Assembly: GCA_001567505.1 (NCBI GenBank)
Contig: LLEU01000015.1
Coordinates: forward strand, 1 to 33,476
DNA from: Acidobacteria bacterium OLB17
Lineage (GTDB): Bacteria > Acidobacteriota > Blastocatellia > Pyrinomonadales > Pyrinomonadaceae
Reading direction: 5' to 3'
Length of the DNA stretch: 33,476 nt
Made by a program: the position numbers and the translations under genes. Below, one piece after another: positions 8,792-16,265 of this stretch. The notes beneath the pieces are model-generated. The model saw nothing but the letters and a program-made list of their open reading frames with translations. It did not search any database and was not told where the DNA came from. Numbering within the stretch: position 1 is the first letter of the stretch; every line of letters starts with the position of its first letter.

Positions 8792-9049
8792 CTATTCGGC
8801 GGCGGCCGCGCTCTCCTCTTCCTGATCCGTGAACTTGAAATTCACCTTCCGAGCCGCGATCTCGCGCATTGCGATGCGCGTCGGCTTGACCTTCTTACGA
8901 TCAACATCTACGCGGGCATCTGCACCGCGCTGTAGCTGTTTGCTGCGCTGCGCGGCCAGGATGATCATTCTGTATTTCGAATCTATCTCGGGCGGATCAA
9001 AAACTTCGGCCTCGATCTCTGCGTTCTCTTCCAAGGTCTCATCAACCAT
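8792..9049 (-). CDS. rpoZ: RNA polymerase omega subunit
   Basis: A small subunit that helps assemble RNA polymerase by holding the beta-prime chain. About 85 residues from the ATG at 9049. The omega signature is clear: SKYRMIILAAQRSKQLQRG, then KPTRIAMREIAARKVNF and an acidic/Ala-rich tail. An earlier in-frame start at 9073 would overlap gmk by 20 bases. The ATG at 9049 sits 4 bases after the gmk stop, with a GGAG about 13 bases upstream, so I chose 9049. The order yicC-gmk-rpoZ is a common conserved cluster. Confidence 0.92.
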   Translation of the reverse strand: MVDETLEENAEIEAEVFDPPEIDSKYRMIILAAQRSKQLQRGADARVDVDRKKVKPTRIAMREIAARKVNFKFTDQEEESAAAAE

Positions 9050-9053
9050 ATTT

Positions 9054-9695
9054 TCAGTTCGGCTCCTTTTCAAATCGATGCTTTGCGGCGTCGAAACTAT
9101 CTAGGATAGCCTTAAATGCGGTGTTTTGTCTATTCGTGCGGTGCCTTTCGGACCGAATGATCGTCCGCATTTCCTCTACTGCGGTCTCAAGATCGTCATT
9201 TACGACGGCGAATCGGAACTTGTCGTACTCCAAGATCTCGGAAAAAGAATTCCGCAGCCTGACCTGAAGGTCGCCGCTTGATTCGGTCGCCCGGAGGCGA
9301 AGTCGGGTCTCGAGCGTCGGGAAGGAAGGCGGAAGAACGAAAATGCTTACCGCATCAGGCACGCTCGCGAGCAGGTTCTTTGCGCCTTGGACATCGACCT
9401 CAAGCAGGACATCTTTGCCTGAGCTCGTAAGGTCGTTTACCTGCGAACGCGATGTACCGTAATAATTTCCGTGAACTTCGGCATACTCCAAGAACTCGCC
9501 GGCGGCGATAAGGTCCTTGAAGCGTTCGACATCAACGAAAAAGTACTCGCGGCCGTCCTTCTCGCCGGCACGCATTTCGCGCGTCGTGTAAGAAACCGAG
9601 AACGTGATGTCCGGCGTTGTGCGCAGCACTTCGCGGATCAACGTTCCTTTGCCGCCTCCCGAAGGAGAGCTGATGATAATGAGATTTCCTATCAT
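9054..9695 (-). CDS. gmk: Guanylate kinase
   Basis: It phosphorylates GMP to GDP with ATP in the cytoplasm. The P-loop is ISSPSGGGKGTLIREVL, slightly different from the usual SGAGKS/T. The GMP-binding part follows: FSVSYTTREMRAGEKDGREY and YGTSRSQVNDLTSSGKDVLL with EVDVQGAKNL, then the lid region RLRATESSGDLQVRL. Length is 213 residues from the ATG at 9695; a TTG at 9704 is a less likely start. It lies between yicC and rpoZ on the same strand with gaps of 38 and 4 bases, and is probably co-transcribed with both. Confidence 0.95.
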   Translation of the reverse strand: MIGNLIIISSPSGGGKGTLIREVLRTTPDITFSVSYTTREMRAGEKDGREYFFVDVERFKDLIAAGEFLEYAEVHGNYYGTSRSQVNDLTSSGKDVLLEVDVQGAKNLLASVPDAVSIFVLPPSFPTLETRLRLRATESSGDLQVRLRNSFSEILEYDKFRFAVVNDDLETAVEEMRTIIRSERHRTNRQNTAFKAILDSFDAAKHRFEKEPN

Positions 9696-9733
9696 TGGGA
9701 TCAAACAAGGTTTCGAGCTTCGCGGACGAACCT

Positions 9734-10610
9734 CTATTCGACATTTTGGACTTGCTCGCGAATTTTCTCAATCTCGCTTTTGATCGCAAGTGCGTTATCC
9801 TTTACGGCGAGGTTATTCGTTTTTGACGTGATCGTGTTGGCCTCGCGATTCAATTCCTGCGTAAGAAAATCAAGCCGTTTCCCGACATCCTTTTCTTCGG
9901 ACATTATCTGTCGGAAATGATCGACGTGTGCCTTGAGCCGTGCGATCTCCTCGGAAATATCGACGCGGTCAGCAAGATATGCGACTTCCTGAGCAAGCCT
10001 GGCCGGATCGGGCGAGACCGCCGTACCGAATTTTTCGAGTACGGCATCGATCCGCTTTGTGAGGCGTTCCGAGAATTCGTTCGCGACTTCCGCTGCCGCG
10101 CTCGATCGGGATAAGGCGTTCTTCGATGCCGCGAAGTCTGGTTTCGATCTCGGCGGCAAGCATTTGGCCTTCGGTCACGCGCATCTTCTCAAGATCGTCG
10201 AGGGCGAGTTCGAGGGCCGCCTGCACGGCTGATTCTAGTTCGGCGCTCACGTCGGCCTTTTTTGCAGAAACGATATTCGGTATGCGTGCGATCACATTAA
10301 CGTCGGGCTCTCCGGCGAGGTTGAATTCCTGCTTGAGGTCATTCATCGCGTCGAGGAAACCCGCGATCAAACTGCGATTTATCTCGTACGTGACATCTTC
10401 CGTTCGCTCGAACTGGATCGTCATATCGACGCGTCCGCGGCCTAGTCGGCCCGTGATCGTGCGCTTCAGGCCGCTTTCTAGGTGTTGAAGGTCCGACGGA
10501 AGCTTCACGTTCACGTCAAGAAAGCGATTGTTCACTGTCTTGAGTTCGACGGACGCGTCAGCTTTGTCATTTGAGGCAGCACCGCGGCCAAAACCGGTCA
10601 TTGATCTCAT
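9734..10610 (-). CDS. yicC: YicC family protein (endoribonuclease-like; frame break near 10100)
   Basis: YicC-family proteins are about 290 residues, conserved next to gmk, and have been linked to RNA cleavage/turnover. The N-terminal half starts MRSMTGFGRGAA and continues with ELKTVNNRFLDVNVKLPSDL, the YicC_N signature. The second half (DUF1732-like) carries RLAQEVAYLADRVDISEEI, RLKAHVDHFRQIM and KRLDFLTQELNREANTI, ending near IREQVQNVE. The halves are in different frames. The shift falls at about 10097-10103 in a CGCG stretch (one base extra or two missing). Reading across it gives LIPIER then AAAEVANEFSERL. The start overlaps the msbA-like stop by 4 bases (ATGA), so the two genes are translationally coupled. 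Confidence 0.9.
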
Positions 10611-12409
10611 AGTGTTTCGGTCAGTTCTGCCTCCTCGGCGAACTGGTATTCGTAAAGTTTCTTATATTTTCCTTCGGCCGCCATCAACTCAGAATGTGTG
10701 CCGGCCTCGATGATCTCGCCCTTTTCCATCACGACGATCTTGTCGGCCCTTCGTATCGTCGAAAGCCTGTGGGCAATAACGACGGTCGTGCGATCCTTAG
10801 TAATGTTGGCGATCGCCTTTTGGACGAGCATCTCGCTTTCGGTATCAAGGGCGGACGTTGCCTCGTCAAAGATCAGAAGCTGAGCATCGACCAGGACCGC
10901 ACGAGCGATCGCGATCCGCTGCCGCTGGCCGCCCGAAAGGAGCGAGCCGCGTTCGCCGACCCTCGTATCGTATCTCTCGGCGAGTTGCTCGATAAACTCG
11001 TCAGCGAACGCGATGCGGGCGGCTTCCGCGATCTCGGCATCGGTCGCATCGGGCCGCCCATAAGAAATGTTGTACTTTACCGTGTCATTAAAGAGCACGG
11101 TCTCTTGAGTGACGAGTGCGATCTGGCGTCTTAGCGATGCGAGGTCGGCATCGCGAAGGTCGATCCCGTCCCAAAGGATCTTGCCGTCCGTGACGTCATA
11201 AAGTCGTTGAAGGAGCTTTATCAGGCTCGATTTTCCGCCTCCGCTTTCGCCCACGAGAGCGACGATGGAATTGCGCGGTATCTCAAGGTTTATGTCCTTC
11301 AGGATCTGTCTTGAATGTCCTCGATAATTGAAGGAAACGTGCGAGAGTTCGATCTTGTCCTTCAGCGGCAGTAGCTTTACGGCGTCGGCCTTTTCGGGTA
11401 GATGGTCGTCCTCGTCGAGAACGTCCCAGACATCACGTGCCGCAGCGAAGGCCCGTGAGATCTCGTTATGCTGACGCGAGATCTTGCGCATAGGGTCGTA
11501 GCTGCGGAAAAGGGCAAAGAGGAACGCGAAGAATTGCGATGCATCCATCCTCGCGGCGTTGATCTCGCGAAGCCCGAAAAAGATCAAGAGGATGATCATC
11601 AGGACGCCGATGATGTCGATCGACGGCGGCGAAAGGGCGGCCGTCCGGCTCGAACGAAGGTTCGCGTTCGCGATGAAATTCGCAACGCGGGAAAAGCGCT
11701 TGCGTTCGCGATCTTCAGCGCCATAAGCCTTTACGATCATTTGGCTCGAAAGCGTCTCCTGCGCTGTGTCTGTCAGGAGTTTATTGCCTTCTACGGAATC
11801 TTCGGCATAGCGACGGAGCCGCTTGCTGAATTTCGTGGTCAGAAAACCGATTATCGGCGCAACGATGATCGCTCCGAGCGTCAGTCGCCAGTTGTAGTAG
11901 AACGCCGTCGCAAAACAGCCGAAGAGAATGAAACTCTCGCGAAGAACGTCGCGGAGGTTGCCCGTTACAGCGTATTCGATCAGCGAGCAGCTCTGCACGA
12001 GCCGCGAGACAAGAAAATTCGTGCGATGTTTCTCAAAGAACGAAGCGGACTGTTTGAGAAGATGGTCGTAAAGCTGTTCGCGAAGATTCAGGATGGCGGA
12101 CTGCCCGATCTTCGCCATCAGGTAGGAAGAGAAGTATTCTGCGATGCCCTTGCAAGCCGTAAAAAGGAACAAAAGGCCGGAGATTGTGAGCCATGCTTTG
12201 AACCAGTCGTCCTTAGGGATCAGCATATGCAGGTCGAAGATCGTTGAAGATCCGTTTCCCGGAACTTTTACGAACTGATCGACGATCGGGACTAGAAGGC
12301 CGAGCGTTGCGGTCTCAAAAAGGGCGACCATAACCATCGCAAAGAGCGCGGCGGCAAAGAGTGCCCAATACGGCTTGACGTATGAAATGAGACGCTTGAA
12401 TTCTTCCAT
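10607..12409 (-). CDS. ABC exporter, MsbA-like (fused membrane and ATPase domains)
   Basis: A 600-residue half-transporter. The N-terminal part (about residues 1-310) has six membrane segments beginning ISYVKPYWALFAAALFAMVM. The C-terminal ATPase has Walker A ALVGESGGGKSSLIKLL, the Q-loop in IALVTQETVLFNDTV, signature LLSGGQRQRIAIARA, Walker B LLIFDEATSALD and the H-loop IAHRLSTI. Architecture and length match MsbA/lipid-A-type or multidrug exporters working as homodimers; the substrate cannot be told from sequence. It is the first gene of a likely operon with yicC, gmk and rpoZ, and is divergent from the OmpA gene. Confidence 0.9.
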   Translation of the reverse strand: MEEFKRLISYVKPYWALFAAALFAMVMVALFETATLGLLVPIVDQFVKVPGNGSSTIFDLHMLIPKDDWFKAWLTISGLLFLFTACKGIAEYFSSYLMAKIGQSAILNLREQLYDHLLKQSASFFEKHRTNFLVSRLVQSCSLIEYAVTGNLRDVLRESFILFGCFATAFYYNWRLTLGAIIVAPIIGFLTTKFSKRLRRYAEDSVEGNKLLTDTAQETLSSQMIVKAYGAEDRERKRFSRVANFIANANLRSSRTAALSPPSIDIIGVLMIILLIFFGLREINAARMDASQFFAFLFALFRSYDPMRKISRQHNEISRAFAAARDVWDVLDEDDHLPEKADAVKLLPLKDKIELSHVSFNYRGHSRQILKDINLEIPRNSIVALVGESGGGKSSLIKLLQRLYDVTDGKILWDGIDLRDADLASLRRQIALVTQETVLFNDTVKYNISYGRPDATDAEIAEAARIAFADEFIEQLAERYDTRVGERGSLLSGGQRQRIAIARAVLVDAQLLIFDEATSALDTESEMLVQKAIANITKDRTTVVIAHRLSTIRRADKIVVMEKGEIIEAGTHSELMAAEGKYKKLYEYQFAEEAELTETL

Positions 12410-12591
12410 TATGACGGCAGACGGCCGCAGTTATCGCCGACCATTATCGACGGCTGCAAACTCTTGAATATACTTTAGAAGCCGCACAAGTGTCCAAGTC
12501 CTTTGTTTGCAACTCGAACACGCAATGTGTCATCTTTTCAGATAACGCGCTTTGTGGAAGTCCTGACTTTCCGTCAATACATACTGAAATT

Positions 12592-14139
12592 ATGATAAAG
12601 AAGCTATTAGTTCCTTCGGCCGTCGTTTTTCTTGTTGCCGCCTTGGCGATGTCGGCGTTCGCGCAGCTTGATGTTGCGCGCCGGACGACGGCGATCACCT
12701 ACCCGCTTGATGAGGTCGTGATGGTTAATTTTCGCGGGACGACTCGCTTTCCGCGTATGAAAGGCGAGGCCCGGATCAAACGAACGTCGCGCAACGGCAC
12801 GGAGATCGAACTGAGCGTCTCAAAGATGCCGAGGCCGTTCGAGCTCGGTGCGGGCTACGCGACATATGTTCTTTGGGCTATCTCGCCGGACGGACGGGCC
12901 GACAATCTCGGTGAGATCAAACGCCGCGGCTTTTTCGAATTCGATTCGAAGATCGCGGTCACCACGCCGCTTCAAACCTTCGCGCTTCTTATTACGGCCG
13001 AACCGCACTTCCTTGTGCGTCGCCCAAGCCAGCAAGTGATGTTGGAGAACCTTAACCCGTACTCGAAGAGCGGCAGGACGATCGGGACAGTTTCGACGGC
13101 GCAGTACTTCGGTAACTCGAGTGACTATTTCCAGGATTCTCGGACGCCGGAGATCGCGGAGATCGATTATTCGAAGATGCCTTCGACGATCCTGCAGGGA
13201 AGGCAGGCGGTCGCACTCGCAAAATTCGCGGGTGCTGAACGCGACGCAACGCAGGAGCTCGCCGAGGCGACCACGCTTCTCTCGAATGCCGAGGCAGGCT
13301 GGCGTGCCGGCCGTCGTGAGGAAGATGTGGATATCACGGCCCGCAAGGCCATCTCGGCCGCAGTGAAGGCCGAGGAAACGGCTGCAGCTCGGAAGCTCGC
13401 ACGCGACCAGAGGAACGAGAAGTCACGCTCTGATGCCGAGATCCGGCAGGCCGAGCGGAAGTATTCTGACGCTCAGGCCGAGATCGCAGACCTAAAGGCC
13501 GAACTCGAACGCGAGACGCGCAATCGCGAGCTTTCCGAACGCGACGTCGAGAATTCGTCGAACGTCATTCGCGACCTTCGGGATGAGAATGCAAAGCTTC
13601 GCGAAGAGCTGACGCGCACGAAGATCGACCTTGAGAACGCGAAACGGCAGCTATCCTCGATCCAGTCCGAGAAAACGAAGCTTGAGGAACAGCGTGCCGC
13701 CGACGAGCGTATGGCGCGAATAAAGGCCGCTGAACCCGCGTTCATTCAGGTTCTGCGTTCGTTCGGCACGGTCTCGCAGACGCAGCGGGGCATTGAGGTC
13801 ACACTTCCCGAGAGCTTCTGGGCGAACTCGCGTTCGACCGATCTTTCGGTTCGCGGTAATCAAAAACTTGAGGCCCTTGCCGCGTTGTTGGCGGACAACG
13901 ATGCGTATGACATTTCGATCGAGTCGCACACGGACAACTCCGGCAAGCCCGAAACAGTTCAGGCTCTGACCGACGGCCGTGCGCGATCCGTTTCGTCGAG
14001 ATTCTCGTCGGCAGGTGTTGCTGATGGCAGGCTGAGTGCGAAGGGCTACGGTGCGTCGATGCCGATCGCACCGAACACTACGGTAAAGAATCGCGCTAAA
14101 AATCGAAGGATGCTGATCGTCTTGTCCGTCAGGCCCTAA
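12592..14139 (+). CDS. OmpA-family outer-membrane protein with coiled-coil middle
   Basis: The start at 12592 gives a clear signal peptide, MIKKLLVPSAVVFLVAALAM then SAFAQ; the upstream GTG at 12490 would bury it. After the signal comes a beta-rich domain of about 150 residues containing YATYVLWAISPDGRADNLGE and TFALLITAEPHFLVRRPS. A long charged coiled coil follows, with heptads in AEIADLKAELERETRNRELS and KLREELTRTKIDLENAKRQL. The C-terminus is an OmpA domain that binds peptidoglycan: ISIESHTDNSGKPETVQALT and the NRRMLIVLSV ending. It probably tethers the outer membrane to the wall. It is convergent with the ABC ATPase gene, and their stops overlap by 4 bases. Confidence 0.88.
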   Translation: MIKKLLVPSAVVFLVAALAMSAFAQLDVARRTTAITYPLDEVVMVNFRGTTRFPRMKGEARIKRTSRNGTEIELSVSKMPRPFELGAGYATYVLWAISPDGRADNLGEIKRRGFFEFDSKIAVTTPLQTFALLITAEPHFLVRRPSQQVMLENLNPYSKSGRTIGTVSTAQYFGNSSDYFQDSRTPEIAEIDYSKMPSTILQGRQAVALAKFAGAERDATQELAEATTLLSNAEAGWRAGRREEDVDITARKAISAAVKAEETAAARKLARDQRNEKSRSDAEIRQAERKYSDAQAEIADLKAELERETRNRELSERDVENSSNVIRDLRDENAKLREELTRTKIDLENAKRQLSSIQSEKTKLEEQRAADERMARIKAAEPAFIQVLRSFGTVSQTQRGIEVTLPESFWANSRSTDLSVRGNQKLEALAALLADNDAYDISIESHTDNSGKPETVQALTDGRARSVSSRFSSAGVADGRLSAKGYGASMPIAPNTTVKNRAKNRRMLIVLSVRP

Positions 14140-15059
14140 TACTTTAGGACGTGGACGCGCGGCGGCGGAAGGGCGATCATACACTCTTCGCCGACGCTCA
14201 GGCCGACGACGCGTGGCACCGATGCATTCAGTTCCAGGCCGTCCGCATCGAGGAGGACGCGTGTCGTTGGCCCGAGGAATCGAATATCCTTAACGATCGC
14301 CTTCAGGAGGTTGTCCTCCGGGAACGAGGCCCCGGTCGAGATGGAGATGTGCTCGGGCCTGATCGCGAGATTTATCGTTTGGTTCAGCGGGCCAAGGGCC
14401 GCCTTTTCGGTCGGTTGAGCAAAGACGCGGTGGCCGCCGATGACAGTATAGAATTCGGGAATTCCGGCATCTGTCGAGGACAAACGGCGTCCGTCGAAGC
14501 GGTTGAGTTCGCCGGTTGCGAACGCGGCACCCGACGAGACAGGTTTCTGGTAAACTTCCTGCGGCGTCCCGACCTGAACGAGATAACCGCCGACGAGGAT
14601 GCCAATTTGGTCGCATATCTCCGCAAGGTCGCGGTAGTTCGACGATGCAAAAAGCACTGTCCTGCCGCTTCGGCCACGTATCGCCTCCATCGCCTTCCTC
14701 TTCTCGAAACCGTCGAGCCCTTGAAAGCAGTTATCGAATGCAATGATGTCGCTGCCGCCTTCGGCGAGAGCGTCCCGGATGGCCGTCTTGTTCACCGTCG
14801 CCTGCGTTCGCGAGAAAAAGCTCTTTCGGCCGCCGGAGGAGCCGTCAAGATAGCGAACTTTCTCGGCCGGCTCGACGTTGATCTCGCCGGTCGTTTGCTT
14901 TTCAAGCCCTGCGATCAATTTCAGGAGCGTTGACTTTCCGCTCAGGCTCTCGCCGAGTATCCCGAACGCTTCACCGTCAGCGATCGTAAGTTCAACGTCT
15001 CGCAGTGCCCAGTTGTTATGGCCAAAACGCTTTGAGAGGCGGTCGAGCTTTAAGGACAT
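14136..15059 (-). CDS. Degenerate ABC ATPase with C-terminal TOBE domain (orphan)
   Basis: About 307 residues from the ATG at 15059 (MSLKLDRLSKRFGHNNWAL); the upstream start at 15137 adds unlikely sequence. It has an A-loop/Walker A region with FGILGESLSGKSTLLKLIAG. The helical subdomain is shortened, I see no clear Q-loop, and no LSGGQ signature. The Walker-B-like strand reads DIIAFDNCFQGLD, with Asn where the catalytic Glu should be. The C-terminal third (AIRPEHISIS, LLKAIVKDIRFLGPTTRVLL) is a TOBE domain as in MalK/PotA import ATPases. No permease or binding protein is nearby. It likely binds nucleotide but hydrolyses poorly, so a regulatory role is possible. Confidence 0.8.
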   Translation of the reverse strand: MSLKLDRLSKRFGHNNWALRDVELTIADGEAFGILGESLSGKSTLLKLIAGLEKQTTGEINVEPAEKVRYLDGSSGGRKSFFSRTQATVNKTAIRDALAEGGSDIIAFDNCFQGLDGFEKRKAMEAIRGRSGRTVLFASSNYRDLAEICDQIGILVGGYLVQVGTPQEVYQKPVSSGAAFATGELNRFDGRRLSSTDAGIPEFYTVIGGHRVFAQPTEKAALGPLNQTINLAIRPEHISISTGASFPEDNLLKAIVKDIRFLGPTTRVLLDADGLELNASVPRVVGLSVGEECMIALPPPRVHVLKY

Positions 15060-15148
15060 AGTTTTGCAACCTTTTAGAAGGAGATTTCGTGCAATCACGA
15101 GTATGCTTTTGTCATCAGAGCTTTGCAAGTGGATCAACGGGCGTTAAG

Positions 15149-15427
15149 ATGACTTTGAAAATGGAGCGGTCGATAAAACAGAAACTCCTGCGCGCCGGCG
15201 GATGGCAGGTCGTAAAACGAGGAGCCAAAATGCTTCCGTTCGGCGGAACGGCGGTCGTGATCGTACTTGTCGGTTCGGATATTCGACGGAAAGGAGTCGT
15301 AAAGGGACTGATAAATTCCGGCCTCGATGCGATACCGATAGTTGGGCTGGCAAAGAATGGCATCGAACTTTTACGGGGCGATCTCATCCCGGACAAGAAG
15401 ACAGCTGAGGGTAAAAATGGCAAGTAG
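15149..15427 (+). CDS. Small hypothetical protein
   Basis: A 92-residue basic protein, MTLKMERSIKQKLLRAGGWQ, with two hydrophobic stretches: FGGTAVVIVLVGSDIRRKG and LINSGLDAIPIVGLAKNG. I do not recognise the family. The Gly/Pro-rich hydrophobic parts could be membrane-associated. I chose the ATG at 15149 because the earlier in-frame start at 15089 gives a Cys-rich non-family-like lead and lies closer to the divergent ABC gene. The last 11 bases overlap the start of the next gene, which suggests translational coupling. Confidence 0.6.
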   Translation: MTLKMERSIKQKLLRAGGWQVVKRGAKMLPFGGTAVVIVLVGSDIRRKGVVKGLINSGLDAIPIVGLAKNGIELLRGDLIPDKKTAEGKNGK

Positions 15428-16120
15428 ATTTATTTTTTTTACGACATTACTTTTCTGCCTTGCCTTTACCGCCGACGCTTTCGGACAACGCCGGCCGAAT
15501 ACTCGACAAAACGCCGCACCACGCCGACTCCGACGCCCGTGCAGATCACAGGCGAACAGATCATCGGCCAGGAGCCGGGAAGGCCGCTCGTTTCACCGGA
15601 AGATGTCGAGCAGATACCTTCCGCAGACCCTTCGTCGCAACCCCGGGCCGATGCACCGACGACCGAAGATCTGCTTGCTCGGATCAAGGCTCTCGAAAGT
15701 TCACGTTCGGACAAGTATGACGAACAGCAGAAGCACCTGTTGATGAACCTCGACATTCTCACCCGTGCCGAGCAGCGAACTGAGAATTTACGCAAACAAG
15801 CCTTCGAGTTGATGGAAAAAGAGGCCGCAGTACAGTCAAAGCTCGACCAGCTTGCGTACCAAAGCCGTCCCGAGATGATCGATCGCGTTACTGTCCAGAT
15901 GGGCGGCTCGATGCATCCCGAAGAGGTTCGAGAGGCAAAAGCGAGGTCGCTCGCGGCCGAGACGGCAACACAGCAGAAGCTCCTTGCTGAGATCCAGGCT
16001 GCGAAAACTCGTGTAGAGGAAGCTCTCGAACGCAGCGAAACGCTTGTCGATAAGTTGCGTATAAAGATCGAAAGAGATATCGACAAAGCCCTTGAAAGCG
16101 CGTCGCAAGACCCGCAATAG
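15417..16120 (+). CDS. Exported coiled-coil protein (frame broken at about 15520)
   Basis: The ATG at 15417 opens a signal peptide, MASRFIFFTTLLFCLAFTAD then AFGQ. The frame then becomes Arg-rich nonsense (NAAPRRLRRPCRSQ), while the neighbouring frame reads TPTPTPVQITGEQIIGQEPG. One missing C at 15519-15521 (CCC read as CC) joins them as a Thr-Pro linker. The mature part is predicted helical: TTEDLLARIKALESSRSDKY, RAEQRTENLRKQAFELMEKE, AEIQAAKTRVEEALERSETL. Total is about 234 residues, probably periplasmic or envelope-attached. I recognise no named family. A strong terminator lies downstream. Confidence 0.72.
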
Positions 16121-16155
16121 ATCGTAGAATTTCCCAAAAACGCCCTCCACTTTGT

Positions 16156-16184
16156 GCCGCATCGCGAAAGATGCGGCTTTTTTT
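16156..16184 (+). terminator. Rho-independent terminator
   Basis: The 8-base stem GCCGCATC (16156-16163) pairs with GATGCGGC (16170-16177) around a 6-base loop. Seven T follow (16178-16184). It ends the transcript of the 15149/15417 gene pair and separates it from the VIT/vWA gene. Confidence 0.92.
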
Positions 16185-16265
16185 CTTGCAAGCCAACGCC
16201 GAAAGCCGCGTTCTATTGTTGACAAAATCTAACGATGGGAGCACCGCGTTCTGCGGTAAAAATCT

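Noticed and set aside
11468..12247. Long plus-strand ORF of 259 codons inside the exporter gene
   Set aside because: It is antisense to the well-supported ABC exporter; its sequence is Arg/Glu-rich with no family motif. A shadow of GC-rich codon use.
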